Shown here: positions 50,336 through 60,524 of the stretch, one piece after another
Position numbering within the stretch: the first letter of the stretch is position 1
Layout of the letters: every line of letters begins with the position of its first letter
Origin: Paramagnetospirillum marisnigri
GTDB lineage: Bacteria > Pseudomonadota > Alphaproteobacteria > Rhodospirillales > Magnetospirillaceae
Direction of reading: 5' to 3'
Assembly (NCBI RefSeq): GCF_001650715.1
Contig: NZ_LWQT01000044.1
Span: forward strand, 62,001-126,000
DNA: 64,000 bases
Notes under the pieces: generated by a model
Told to the model about the DNA's origin: nothing
The model's input: the letters and a program-made list of their open reading frames with translations, nothing else
The model's database searches: none
Made by a program: the position numbers and the translations under genes

Positions 50336-50761
50336 TTAAACCGCCAAGGCGGCTTCCCGCCCGGCGAGATGTCGGCGGGCCTGGGCGATCAGCGTCGTGG
50401 CGCGGTCCATCAGTTCCAGCGCGGATAGCGGCTTGGCCACCACCTCGTCGATGCCGGCTTCCAGTGCCTCTTCCAGCACGGCGTGATGGTGGTCCTTGGC
50501 CAGGGCCAGGACGGGCGTGTGGGAGGCGCCGATTTCGCCCCGGCGCAGGCGGTGGACGAACAGCATCCCCTCGGTGTGATCCGCCGACCAGTCCATCACC
50601 ACCAGATGCGGGTTATGGACACCAATCAGCGGCGCGGCGGCGGTGGTGGAGCGGGCCTCGACAATGTCGGTCACCCTCAGGGCGCTCAGAATCGTGGTGA
50701 TCAACCGCCGCATATGGGCGTTGGCATCGATCACCATGACGCAGATACGCCCGCCGTCCAT
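50336..50761 (-). CDS. Receiver-domain protein with altered active site
   Basis: 141 aa, a single CheY-like receiver. The phospho-acceptor Asp is in LVVMDWSADH, and the conserved Lys is in EVVAKPLSAL. One of the two N-terminal acidic residues is replaced (VIDANAH) and the Thr/Ser of the switch position is Ala (VLALAKDH). The active site is therefore partially degenerate. GGGAGGGCGAAGA precedes the ATG. It is followed after four bases by the Hpt gene, so the pair likely form a phosphorelay unit. Confidence 0.82.
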   Translation of the reverse strand: MDGGRICVMVIDANAHMRRLITTILSALRVTDIVEARSTTAAAPLIGVHNPHLVVMDWSADHTEGMLFVHRLRRGEIGASHTPVLALAKDHHHAVLEEALEAGIDEVVAKPLSALELMDRATTLIAQARRHLAGREAALAV

Positions 50762-50848
50762 TCTTCGCCCTCCCCCTTCCGGCGTTTATCCGGTGAATAC
50801 CCTATCATTCCGGCCGTGAGAGTCGAAATGGGCCAATGGTATTACGCG

Positions 50849-51391
50849 CTAAACCCTCAGCCACAGCCCGCCCGGTCGGCGGGCCAGCTCCATCCCCGCC
50901 GCCCGGGCCAGGGCTTCGACCCGGCCGCCCAGGCGCAGCCCGAAGCGGCGGGCGAGATGGTCGCCCACTCCCGCCACCGGCGCCCAGCCGTCAGAGGCCA
51001 GTTCCTCGGCCACCAGCCGCAGCAATTGCGGGTGGGAGGGATCGCCCTGGCGCTCGGCCGCCACCCCCTCCGCCCGGGCCAGGGCGATGTCGGCATCGAA
51101 GCCCTTGTCGTTGGAAGCGATGACGATGAAGCCGGGCCTTGGCGCCCGCTCCGTCAATTGGCGAATCCGTGCCGCCATGATCTGGTCGGCGGCCTGGGGC
51201 GGGGCGTCGTCAGGGACCAGGACCTCCGCATTCGCCGTCAGCCCCGCCTTGACCAGCGCTCGCCGCCAGGGCTCCACCAGCAGGTCACGACCGAACAGCT
51301 CGATGCGGCCGAAATCCCGCCAGCGGCGCACGGTCTGGCGCTGGGCCGGTGATGACAGGTTCTCGCAGTCGATCAGGACAACACTCGTCAT
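50849..51391 (-). CDS. NYN-domain (PIN-like) protein
   Basis: 180 aa. The N-terminus VVLIDCENLSSPAQ and FIVIASNDKGFDADIALARAEGV are the acidic-residue blocks of a NYN/LabA-type PIN-like ribonuclease fold. About 30 residues at the C-terminus form a second small domain (GDHLARRFGLRLGGRVEALA). It is a putative RNA-cleaving or RNA-binding protein. AAGGCG lies upstream of the ATG. Divergent from the CBS protein across an AT-rich spacer. Confidence 0.75.
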   Translation of the reverse strand: MTSVVLIDCENLSSPAQRQTVRRWRDFGRIELFGRDLLVEPWRRALVKAGLTANAEVLVPDDAPPQAADQIMAARIRQLTERAPRPGFIVIASNDKGFDADIALARAEGVAAERQGDPSHPQLLRLVAEELASDGWAPVAGVGDHLARRFGLRLGGRVEALARAAGMELARRPGGLWLRV

Positions 51392-51516
51392 GGGTGTGAC
51401 GCCTTATTCATGCATTCTTTTACGCGTCTTTTTGCAAGCTATAGTATATTGATGGATGCCGCTTGTCTCCTTATCTTGACCGCCATTCGGATCAGCGTCC
51501 ATCAGGAGAGCCAGGC

Positions 51517-51903
51517 ATGACGAGGACCCTTCGCGATGTGGTGGGCAGCAGGGACCTGATCAGCGTGCGGCCCGGCGATTCGGTCCGCCAGGCGGCGCGG
51601 GTCATGTTCGAGAACGATGTGGGCGCCGTGGTGGTGATGGAGGGCGACACCCTGCTGGGCATCTTCACCGAGCGCGACGCGCTGCGCTTCTTCGCCGCCA
51701 CCCGACGCAATCCCTATATCGTCGACGTCGACGCGGTGATGACGCCGGTGCCGGTCACCATGGCGGCCGACATGTCCGCCGATGAAGCCCGCGCCGTGAT
51801 GCTGGCCCGGGGCTTCCGCCATCTGCCGGTGGTGGATGGGGAAAGGGTGGTGGGGGTGGTGTCGCTCCGTGGCCTGGATTTCCACGGCTCGTGGCCGGAA
51901 TGA
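51517..51903 (+). CDS. Tandem CBS-domain protein
   Basis: 128 aa with two CBS motifs (ISVRPGDSVRQAARVMFEND ... GIFTERDALRFF; VTMAADMSADEARAVMLARG ... RHLPVVDGERVVGVVSLRGL), forming one Bateman module that usually binds adenosine nucleotides. AGGAG nine bases before the ATG sets the start. A second, separate CBS protein is at 62763. Confidence 0.88.
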   Translation: MTRTLRDVVGSRDLISVRPGDSVRQAARVMFENDVGAVVVMEGDTLLGIFTERDALRFFAATRRNPYIVDVDAVMTPVPVTMAADMSADEARAVMLARGFRHLPVVDGERVVGVVSLRGLDFHGSWPE

Positions 51904-52028
51904 GGGAAAATACGGCAATGACTCTGCTTCACCTTGGCGCCGCGCTCATATACCCTGTGTCCAACGGGGTGGCGGCGTCACGTCCGACGTGATATGCAGG
52001 CGTCCCAGGCATTGCCGGTGGAGTAGGA

Positions 52029-52259
52029 ATGTTCAAGCGCAAATCCCTTGAAGCACAGGTCGGTGACGTCTTCGTCAAGACGCATGACACCAAGGGGAAC
52101 TTCTGGGTGGTCGAGAAGCTGTTCGAACATGTGGACGGCATCATGCACGCCCGGCTGTTCAATCAGAAGCAGCCCAAGACCATGATCACCGTCTCCGCCT
52201 CGACCCTGACCGACGCCGATTTCTTCCAGCGCGCGCCGGCCGCTCCCCATCACGACTGA
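52029..52259 (+). CDS. Small hypothetical protein, 76 aa
   Basis: A 76-aa protein with a good GGAGTAGGA immediately upstream. It is basic at the start (MFKRKSLEAQVGDVFVK) with a beta-rich centre (NFWVVEKLFEHVDGIMHARL) and a Thr/Ser stretch (KTMITVSASTLTDADFF). It looks like a small beta-barrel fold, but no family is assigned. It converges with the membrane protein at 52272. Confidence 0.65.
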   Translation: MFKRKSLEAQVGDVFVKTHDTKGNFWVVEKLFEHVDGIMHARLFNQKQPKTMITVSASTLTDADFFQRAPAAPHHD

Positions 52260-52275
52260 TCCCGCCCGGGATCAG
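52256..52275. terminator. Palindrome spanning both convergent stop codons
   Basis: CTGATCCCG-CC-CGGGATCAG is a perfect 9-base inverted repeat with a two-base loop. Its left arm contains the TGA of the 76-aa gene, and its right arm contains the stop of the opposite gene, so one short element could serve both directions. Confidence 0.45.
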
Positions 52276-53036
52276 GACGGGACCAGGGCCCGGATCGGCG
52301 CGTCGGTAATCACCGTCGGCGGCTGGAACGGATTGCCTTGCACCAGCACGATGGCGGCGGTGGGCGCGGCGGCGGCTGCGAAGATGGCCACCGCCAGGAT
52401 TTCCGCCCGCGCCTGATCCACATGTACCATGGCGATGGAAATCATGGTGAGAAAGCCCAGCCCCGCCATACCCAGCCATTTCAGCGGATTGACATGGGTG
52501 CGGCTGAGCGCGATGCGCATGCTCCGGGCGACCCGCACCTGGGTGACCTGGGTCAGCATCAGGGCATGGGTGGCCGGTTGGCTGGTCAGGGAAATCTCCT
52601 CGCCCGAGAGCAGGGCCAGCAGGGCGTCCAGCCTATCGGCCGCCTCCTGGCTGCTGAGCCTGCGGGCCAGCAGCGGCCATTCCTCCTCCACGGTGATGCG
52701 GGCGTAATCGGCCACCGCCGCTTCCACCGCCCGGCGCGAGGCTTGGGGCAGCGGTGCCGCCAGGGCCTTGATGCTGCGCAGCGCGTCGCCTTCCTGATGC
52801 ACCGCGTTCAACGCGCGGTCATGGGCGTTCCAGGTATCATTGGCGAGAAAGGCGAGGGTGAGGGCGAACAACACGCCGACCACGCCGAGGAAGGGCGGCG
52901 ACATGCCGCGATAGGTCCTGATCTCCTCGGCCCAGGGCGAGCGCAGCGTCACCCATAGCAGGAACCACGCCGCCGCCACCGTGCCCAGCAGCGCCACGAC
53001 GGCATAGAAATAATGGTCGTAGGCGCCGAAATCCAT
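52272..53036 (-). CDS. DUF4239-like membrane protein
   Basis: 254 aa. An N-terminal helix (FYAVVALLGTVAAAWFLLWV) and a second one (FLGVVGVLFALTLAFLANDTW) precede a long soluble helical section (about 75-180). Two closely spaced C-terminal helices follow (MAGLGFLTMISIAMVHV, EILAVAIFAAAAAPTAAIVL). This is the layout of DUF4239 (bestrophin-like). GGGAAGGGCGG precedes the ATG. Function unknown; ion-channel activity is only suggested by the name of the superfamily. Confidence 0.65.
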   Translation of the reverse strand: MDFGAYDHYFYAVVALLGTVAAAWFLLWVTLRSPWAEEIRTYRGMSPPFLGVVGVLFALTLAFLANDTWNAHDRALNAVHQEGDALRSIKALAAPLPQASRRAVEAAVADYARITVEEEWPLLARRLSSQEAADRLDALLALLSGEEISLTSQPATHALMLTQVTQVRVARSMRIALSRTHVNPLKWLGMAGLGFLTMISIAMVHVDQARAEILAVAIFAAAAAPTAAIVLVQGNPFQPPTVITDAPIRALVPS

Positions 53037-53069
53037 GACCCGCCCTTCCCGTGAAGCAAGGGCCGCATT

Positions 53070-53975
53070 TCAGCCTATCTGACCGCCTTGCGCCAGCGCC
53101 ACTTTGGAACCGCTGGACTTTTCCAACTGGCCGCAGATGAACTTCCCCGCCGCCACCAGCCTGTCCAGGTCGACGCCGGTCCTGATGCCCAGACCGTTGA
53201 GCATGTAGAGCACGTCCTCGGAGGCGACATTGCCTGACGCCCCCTTGGCATAGGGGCAGCCGCCGAGGCCCGCCACCGAGGCATCCACCACGGCGACGCC
53301 CAGGTCCAGCACCGCCAGGATATTGGCCAGGGCTTGGCCGTAGGTGTCGTGGAAATGGGCGGCCAGCATGGAAACCGGCAGGCGGGCGGTCACCGCCTCG
53401 ACCATGGCGCGGGCCTTGGCGGGGGTGCCGGTGCCGATGGTGTCGCCCAGCGAGACTTCATAGCAGCCCATGGCGGCAAGACGGGCCGCCACCTCGGCCA
53501 CCGCCGCCGGGGCGATCTCGCCTTCATAGGGGCAGCCCAGCACGCAGGAGACATAGCCCCGCACCCGGATTCCGGCCGCCTTGGCCCGCTCCATGACGGG
53601 GGCGAAGCGGTCCAGGCTTTCGGCGATGGAGCAGTTGATGTTCTTGCGCGAGAAGCTTTCCGAGGCGGCGGCGAACACCGCCACCTCTTCGGCGCGGGCG
53701 GCGATGGCGGATTCCAGTCCCTGGAGGTTGGGGGTCAGCACCGGATAGGACGTGCCGGGCCGCCGGGTGATGCCCGCCATCACCTCGGGCGTGGTCGCCA
53801 TTTGCGGCACCCATTTGGGGCTGACGAAGCTGCCCGATTCGATGACGGACAGCCCGCTCTCCGACAGCATGTCGATCAAGGCGATCTTGACCTCGGCCGG
53901 AACCAGTCGTGCCTCGTTCTGCAAGCCGTCGCGGGGGCCGACCTCCACCAGCTTGACCGATTGGGGGAACTTCAT
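53070..53975 (-). CDS. liuE: Hydroxymethylglutaryl-CoA lyase
   Basis: 301 aa. The HMGL TIM-barrel signature [12 protein letters not shown] opens the protein. Catalytic and metal residues follow in [20 protein letters not shown] and the C-terminal active-site cysteine loop [20 protein letters not shown]. It cleaves HMG-CoA to acetyl-CoA and acetoacetate, the last step of leucine degradation. GGAGACGAGC supports the ATG. It is the final gene of the liu operon and is separated from mccA by a spacer with palindromic and direct repeats. Confidence 0.94.
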   Translation of the reverse strand: MKFPQSVKLVEVGPRDGLQNEARLVPAEVKIALIDMLSESGLSVIESGSFVSPKWVPQMATTPEVMAGITRRPGTSYPVLTPNLQGLESAIAARAEEVAVFAAASESFSRKNINCSIAESLDRFAPVMERAKAAGIRVRGYVSCVLGCPYEGEIAPAAVAEVAARLAAMGCYEVSLGDTIGTGTPAKARAMVEAVTARLPVSMLAAHFHDTYGQALANILAVLDLGVAVVDASVAGLGGCPYAKGASGNVASEDVLYMLNGLGIRTGVDLDRLVAAGKFICGQLEKSSGSKVALAQGGQIG

Positions 53976-54072
53976 GCTCGTCTCCGTCATCGCGGGGGTC
54001 GCCCCCACATCGCGGGGTTCGCCCCCACCCCGACCCTCCCCCAGCCGAGCTGGGGGGAGGTCGGGAGGGGGG
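53976..54072. repeat. Repeat-rich spacer between mccA and liuE
   Basis: A near-perfect palindrome (CCCGACCCTCCCCCAG / CTGGGGGGAGGTCGGG, about 54030-54067) follows two copies of an ATCGCGGGG-TCGCCCCCA direct repeat (about 53989-54028). It is intergenic inside an operon and probably forms a stable hairpin in the transcript. Confidence 0.7.
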
Positions 54073-56073
54073 CTACGGGGCGCTGGCCTCGAAGTCCAGC
54101 AGATCGGCGCCCTCGGCCACCGCGTCGCCGACGCCGTAATGCACCGCCGTGACGGCGCCGTCGCCCGGCGCCTTGATGGTGTGCTCCATCTTCATGGCCT
54201 CCACCACGATCAGCGGCTGGCCGCCGGTCACCACGTCGCCGGGCTTCACCAGAACCTGCACCACCGTGCCCGGCATGGGCGCCGCCAGCCGTCCGTCGCC
54301 CGCGTCGCGGTCGGCGGCCTTGGCCGAGGGGTCGTCCAGCTTGATGCGCCAGGTCTGGCCGTCATGCAGCACGGTGATGTCGAAGCCGGCGCGCACCACC
54401 GTGGCCGAGCGTCGCTCGCCGCCGATCTCGGCGGTCAGGGTACGGCCCGCCAGGGTGGCGCGCCGCGCCGACAGCGATCCGCCGGGCAGGTCCAACTGCC
54501 AGCCGGCCTTGGCGAAATGCACCGTGACCGGGCAGGACTCGTCGCCGTCCAGGAAGCGGAAGTCGTGGTGGTTATCGTCGTTGAGCCGCCAGCCATTGGT
54601 CTGGTGCCAGGGCGAGAAGGGATCGCCCGAGCGCCGGGCCGCCTCGCGGCCTTCCTCGTCACGCCACAGCAGCAGGGCCAGGGCGGCGAAGGCGAGGCCG
54701 AGATCGGGCACCCTGGCGGCGGCGGGCAGCAGGTCGGCGCGATAGCGCTCGATGAAGCCGGTGTCGATCTCCTGGGCGGCGAAGGCGGGATGGGCGGCGA
54801 TGGCGCCCAGGAAGCCCACATTGGTAGTGACCCCGGCCACGTGATAGTCGGCCAGGGCACGGCGCAGGCGGCGCAGCGCAGCGTCGCGGTCCACGTCCCA
54901 CACGATCAGCTTGGCGATCATGGGGTCGTAGAACATGGTGACCTCGTCGCCGGAGCGCACGCCGGTATCCACCCGCACATGGCGGTTTTCGGCGGGCGGC
55001 TCCAGATGGACCAGCCGCCCGATGGCGGGCAGGAAATCCTTGGCCGGGTCCTCGGCATACAACCGGGCCTCGAAGGCGTGGCCGTGGCGGGTGATCTGGT
55101 CCTGGGCCAGGGGCAGCGGACGGCCCGAGGCCACCAGCAATTGCCACTCCACCAGATCAAGGCCAGTGATCATCTCGGTAACCGGATGCTCCACCTGGAG
55201 GCGGGTGTTCATCTCGATGAAGAAGAAGCGGCCGTCCTGGTAGAGGAATTCCACCGTGCCCGCGCCCACATAATCGACCGCCCGGGCGGCGGCCACCGCC
55301 GCCTCGCCCATGGCGCGGCGGATATGCTCGTCCAGAGCCGGGGCGGGGGCCTCCTCGATCACCTTCTGGTGGCGGCGCTGGATGGAGCAGTCGCGCTCGA
55401 ACAGATAGACGGCGTTGCCCTGGGTGTCGGCGAAGACCTGGATTTCCACATGGCGCGGACGGCCGAGATAGCGTTCCAGCAGCAGGGAATCGTCGCCGAA
55501 CGCCGCCTTGGCCTCGCGCTTGGCCGAACTGATGGCGTCGGCCAGCCCGGCTTCCTCGGCCACCACCCGCATGCCCTTCCCGCCGCCCCCGGCGCTGGCC
55601 TTGACCAGCACGGGATAGCCGATGCGGGCGGCCTCAAGGGTCAGCTCGGCCACGCCCTGGCCGGTGCCGTGATAGCCGGGTACCAGCGGCACGCCTGCCG
55701 CCTCCATCAGCCGCTTGGACTCCGATTTCGAGCCCATGGCACGGATGGCGCCCACCGGCGGGCCGATAAAGGTGATGCCCGCTTTCGCGCAGGCTTCGGC
55801 GAAACCGGCATTCTCGGACAGGAAGCCATAGCCGGGATGCACCGCTTGCGCACCCGAGCGGATGGCGGCGTCCAGGATGGCGTCGGGGCGCAGATAGCTC
55901 TCGGCCGCCGGGGGCGGGCCGATCAGGAAGGCCTCGTCGGCCATGGCCACATGCCTGGACTCGGCGTCGGCCTCGGAATAGACCGCCACGGTGCGGATAC
56001 CCAGGCGCTTGGCGGTGCGGATCACGCGGCAGGCGATTTCGCCCCGGTTGGCGATCAGGATCTTGTCGAACAT
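54073..56073 (-). CDS. liuD: Methylcrotonyl-CoA carboxylase, biotin subunit (MccA)
   Basis: 666 aa. Biotin carboxylase domain (1-450): [32 protein letters not shown], the ATP-grasp [13 protein letters not shown] and [17 protein letters not shown]. The BT/linker region (about 450-590) precedes the C-terminal biotinyl domain with the biotin-lysine tetrapeptide in [17 protein letters not shown]. The length is that of MCC alpha. With the beta subunit it carboxylates 3-methylcrotonyl-CoA. AGAGGGACGC precedes the ATG. Confidence 0.92.
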   Translation of the reverse strand: MFDKILIANRGEIACRVIRTAKRLGIRTVAVYSEADAESRHVAMADEAFLIGPPPAAESYLRPDAILDAAIRSGAQAVHPGYGFLSENAGFAEACAKAGITFIGPPVGAIRAMGSKSESKRLMEAAGVPLVPGYHGTGQGVAELTLEAARIGYPVLVKASAGGGGKGMRVVAEEAGLADAISSAKREAKAAFGDDSLLLERYLGRPRHVEIQVFADTQGNAVYLFERDCSIQRRHQKVIEEAPAPALDEHIRRAMGEAAVAAARAVDYVGAGTVEFLYQDGRFFFIEMNTRLQVEHPVTEMITGLDLVEWQLLVASGRPLPLAQDQITRHGHAFEARLYAEDPAKDFLPAIGRLVHLEPPAENRHVRVDTGVRSGDEVTMFYDPMIAKLIVWDVDRDAALRRLRRALADYHVAGVTTNVGFLGAIAAHPAFAAQEIDTGFIERYRADLLPAAARVPDLGLAFAALALLLWRDEEGREAARRSGDPFSPWHQTNGWRLNDDNHHDFRFLDGDESCPVTVHFAKAGWQLDLPGGSLSARRATLAGRTLTAEIGGERRSATVVRAGFDITVLHDGQTWRIKLDDPSAKAADRDAGDGRLAAPMPGTVVQVLVKPGDVVTGGQPLIVVEAMKMEHTIKAPGDGAVTAVHYGVGDAVAEGADLLDFEASAP

Positions 56074-56092
56074 GCGTCCCTCTGTTCCTTTC

Positions 56093-56202
56093 CCCTCTCC
56101 CGCTGGCGGGAGAGGGTGGCGAGCGATAGCGAGACGGGTGAGGGCTTTTTCGCCACCGCCACCCCCTCACCCCGACCCTCTCCCCCCCACGGGGGGAGAG
56201 GG
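56093..56202. repeat. Two palindromic elements between liuC and mccA
   Basis: CCCTCTCCCGC-TG-GCGGGAGAGGG (56093-56116) and CCCTCTCCCCCC-CAC-GGGGGGAGAGGG (56176-56202) are both perfect hairpins, with GGGTGAGGGC / CCCCTCACCCC between them. This is the same repeat family as at 42213. It lies within the liu operon. Confidence 0.85.
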
Positions 56203-56215
56203 AGACGTAACAACG

Positions 56216-56994
56216 TCACGATGACCACCCCGGCTTTCTTTTCTCCAGGAAGGCGGAGACACCCTCCCGTCCCTCGTCGCTGGCGCGGATATCGGCGATC
56301 TGGGCGGCGGTCCAGTCACGCAAGGCGTCGGTCAGCGGCTCGTCGGCGGCGCGGCGGATCAGCCGCTTGGCGGCGCCCATGGCCTTGGGGCCGTTGGCGG
56401 CCAGCTTGCCCAGCCACAGGTCGCGCACCTTTTCCAGCCCGTCGGCGGGCACCACTTCATGCACCAGGCCGCTGGCCTGGGCCACGGCGGCGGTGAAGAT
56501 TTCGGCACTGACGGCATAGCGCCGCGCCTGACGCCCGCCCAAGGCGCGGACCACATAGGGGCTGATGGCGGCCGGGATCAGGCCCAGCTTGACCTCGGAC
56601 AGGCAGAAGCTGGCGCTCTCCGCCGCCACCACCAGATCGCAACAGGCCACCAGTCCGACGCCGCCGCCATAGGCGGCGCCCTGGACCACGCCGATCACTG
56701 GCCGGGGGCAGGTGTCGATGGCCTCCATCAGGCCCGACAGCGCCTTGGCGTCGCGAAGATTGTCCTCGGGTGAATTGCCCGCCATGCGCTTCATCCAGGC
56801 GAGGTCGCCGCCGGCGGAAAAGCTCTTGCCGGTGCTTTGCAGCACCACGGCGCGGGCTTCGCCCAGATGGGAGAAGGCCTCGGTCAGTTCCTTGATCAGG
56901 GCGTCGTCGAAGGCGTTGTGGCGGTCGGGCCGGTTCAGGGTGACGAAGCGGACCCCGTCCCGGGACTCGACGAGAAGATTGCCGGTCATGGCCA

Positions 56995-56995
<1 letters not shown>
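56216..56995 (-). CDS. liuC: Enoyl-CoA hydratase-family protein (methylglutaconyl-CoA hydratase)
   Basis: 259 aa, crotonase fold. VTLNRPDRHNAFDDALIKEL at the start; the oxyanion-hole blocks GKSFSAGGDLAWMKRM and GVVQGAAYGGGVGLVACCDL contain the expected glycines; the C-terminus ends EGVSAFLEKRKPGW. Position within the liu operon assigns it as the hydratase turning 3-methylglutaconyl-CoA into HMG-CoA. The ATG at 56995 shares its A with the TAA of mccB (TAATG), giving translational coupling; an ATG two codons later is an alternative. Confidence 0.9.
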
Positions 56996-58602
<1,607 letters not shown>

Positions 58603-58625
58603 GGCCGGGCTTTCCGATTTTTCTT

Positions 58626-58685
58626 CGTCACCCCCGGATCAAGTCCGGGGGGCCAGGGATGCCCGGGACAAGCCCGGGCATGACG
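58626..58685. repeat. Palindromic repeats between ivd and mccB
   Basis: Two adjacent hairpins: GTCACCCCCGGATCAAGTCC GGGGG type (58627-58650) and GATGCCCGGGACAAGCCCGGGCATGAC type (58657-58684). They match in form the dispersed alphaproteobacterial 'GTCACCC...GGGTGAC' palindromes and the element at 3671. Confidence 0.8.
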
Positions 58686-58710
58686 GATAGGGAACGGGCG
58701 ACGCAGGGCG

Positions 58711-59880
58711 CTACGCCGTTTCGCCGAACAGCTCACGGCCGATCAGCATGCGGCGGATTTCGCTGGTTCCGGCGCCGATCTCGTAGAGCTTGGCGTCCCT
58801 GAGCAGCCGCCCGGTGGCGTAGTCGTTGATATAGCCGTTGCCGCCCAGGGTCTGGATCGCCTCCAGCGCCATCCAGGTGGCACGCTCGGCGCAATACAGG
58901 ATGACCCCGGCGGCGTCCTTGCGGTTGGTCTCGCCCCGGACGCAGGCCTTGGCCACCGCATAGGTATAAGCGCGGCAGGCGTTGAAGGTGGTGTACATGT
59001 CGGCCAGCTTGGCTTGCATCAGCTGGAAGGTGCCGATGGGCTGGCCGAACTGCTCGCGCTCGTGGACATAGGGAACCACGATGTCCATGCAGGCCGCCAT
59101 GATGCCCAGCGGCCCGCCGGTCAGCACCACCCGCTCGTAGTCCAGGCCGCTCATCAGCACGTTGACGCCCTTGCCCACCGCGTTCAGCACGTTCTCCTCC
59201 GGGACCTCGCAATCCTGGAACACCAGCTCGCCGGTGTTGGAGCCGCGCATGCCCAGCTTGTCCAGCTTCTGGGCGACGGAGAACCCCTTGAAGGTCTTTT
59301 CCACCAGGAAGGTGGTGATGCCGCGCGGCCCGGCCGCCGGATCGGTCTTGGCATAGACCACGATCACGTCGGCGTCGGGGCCGTTGGTGATCCACATCTT
59401 GGTGCCGTTGAGGATGTAGCGGTCGCCCTTCTTCTCGGCTTTCAGCTTCATGGACACCACGTCCGAGCCCGCATTGGGCTCGCTCATGGCCAGGGCGCCG
59501 ATATATTCGCCGCTGATCAGCTTGGGCAGATACTTCTTCTTCTGGGCCTCGTTGCCGTTGCGGCGGATCTGGTTGACGCACAGATTGGAATGCGCGCCAT
59601 AGGACAGGCCCACCGAGGCCGAGGCCCGGCTGATCTCCTCCATGGCGATGACATGTTCCAGATAGCCCATGCCGGCGCCGCCGTATTCCTCTTCCACCGT
59701 GATTCCCAGCAGCCCCATCTCGCCCAGCTTGCGCCAGAGATGGTTGGGAAATTCGTTGCTGCGGTCGATCTCGGCCGCCAGCGGCGCGATGGTGTCGGCG
59801 GCGAAGGCCGCCACCGAATCCCGCAGCATGTCGGCGGTCTCGCCCAGATCGAAGTTGAGCGCGGAATTGAAACCCGGCAT
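58711..59880 (-). CDS. liuA: Isovaleryl-CoA dehydrogenase
   Basis: 389 aa acyl-CoA dehydrogenase. [20 protein letters not shown] and [19 protein letters not shown] are the two ACAD signatures. The catalytic Glu is in the position specific to IVD ([17 protein letters not shown]), rather than in the later position used by most ACADs. The C-terminal [20 protein letters not shown] and [18 protein letters not shown] complete the FAD-binding fold. It oxidises isovaleryl-CoA to 3-methylcrotonyl-CoA, passing electrons to ETF. GGGAG precedes the ATG. First gene of the operon. Confidence 0.95.
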   Translation of the reverse strand: MPGFNSALNFDLGETADMLRDSVAAFAADTIAPLAAEIDRSNEFPNHLWRKLGEMGLLGITVEEEYGGAGMGYLEHVIAMEEISRASASVGLSYGAHSNLCVNQIRRNGNEAQKKKYLPKLISGEYIGALAMSEPNAGSDVVSMKLKAEKKGDRYILNGTKMWITNGPDADVIVVYAKTDPAAGPRGITTFLVEKTFKGFSVAQKLDKLGMRGSNTGELVFQDCEVPEENVLNAVGKGVNVLMSGLDYERVVLTGGPLGIMAACMDIVVPYVHEREQFGQPIGTFQLMQAKLADMYTTFNACRAYTYAVAKACVRGETNRKDAAGVILYCAERATWMALEAIQTLGGNGYINDYATGRLLRDAKLYEIGAGTSEIRRMLIGRELFGETA

Positions 59881-59905
59881 GGAACGCTCCCGTTCATTGG
59901 TGTTT

Positions 59906-59938
59906 AAACGAGCATACGTTTTTTTAATTCCGCCGCAA
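59906..59938 (-). promoter_or_regulatory. Promoter and operator of the liu operon
   Basis: On the minus strand, TTGCGG (59938-59933), 16 bases, then TATGCT (59916-59911) fit a -35/-10 pair. The -10 is exactly flanked by the arms of an inverted repeat, AAACG-TATGCT-CGTTT (59921-59906). A regulator bound there would block polymerase. No regulator gene is adjacent. Confidence 0.5.
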
Positions 59939-60007
59939 GGGGATTCAAGGGCGCAGAATGATCCACGGCGTCAAGGGGAGTCCGGGCCGGACTGACGATC
60001 CGCGGGA

Positions 60008-60418
60008 TCAGCTTTCGATCCCGTTCTCCTGCAGCATGGCCTTGGCGTCGGCCAGTTCCTTGCCCATGGAGCGCATGGAACTGAGCAGGCTCATCAGCAG
60101 GTTGTTCAGGCCCGGCGGCGCCTGTTCCATCATGGCGCGGATGGAGGCCTTTTCCAGCACCAGGCAGACCACGTCGTCATCGGCGGTGGCGCCCGCCATG
60201 CGCGGCGAATCGTCCATCATGGACAACTCGCCGAAGACCTGGAACGGCAACACCCGGCCGATGGTGACTTTCTTGCCCGCCACGGTCTTGAAGATGCGGA
60301 CGCTGCCTTGCTGCAGCAAATAGGCGCGGTCGCCGATCTCGCCCTCGCGGAAGATGACGCTGCCCTTGGGAAAGGTGCGCCGCTCGGGAGTGAGGCTCTT
60401 CTTCTCGGTCATGTCCAT
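60008..60418 (-). CDS. Cyclic-nucleotide-binding domain protein without a DNA-binding domain
   Basis: 136 aa, a single cNMP-binding beta-barrel (about 12-110): FPKGSVIFREGEIGDRAYLL, VRIFKTVAGKKVTIGRVLPF, then FGELSMMDDSPRMAGATADD, the phosphate-binding cassette with its E and R. A short C-terminal coil (LMSLLSSMRSMGKELADAKA) replaces the helix-turn-helix of CRP, so it is a stand-alone sensor or adaptor. AAGG precedes the ATG at 60418. Upstream of ivd on the same strand, about 130 bases away. Confidence 0.85.
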   Translation of the reverse strand: MDMTEKKSLTPERRTFPKGSVIFREGEIGDRAYLLQQGSVRIFKTVAGKKVTIGRVLPFQVFGELSMMDDSPRMAGATADDDVVCLVLEKASIRAMMEQAPPGLNNLLMSLLSSMRSMGKELADAKAMLQENGIES

Positions 60419-60524
60419 CCCCTGCCTTGACCTGGAAGGCGCCAGCATAGCGTGACGGAGGGCGGAAGTCAGGTGTCGCGACACGATGGCTGACAGACCG
60501 GGCGCCAGGGGCTACCCTGCGACC

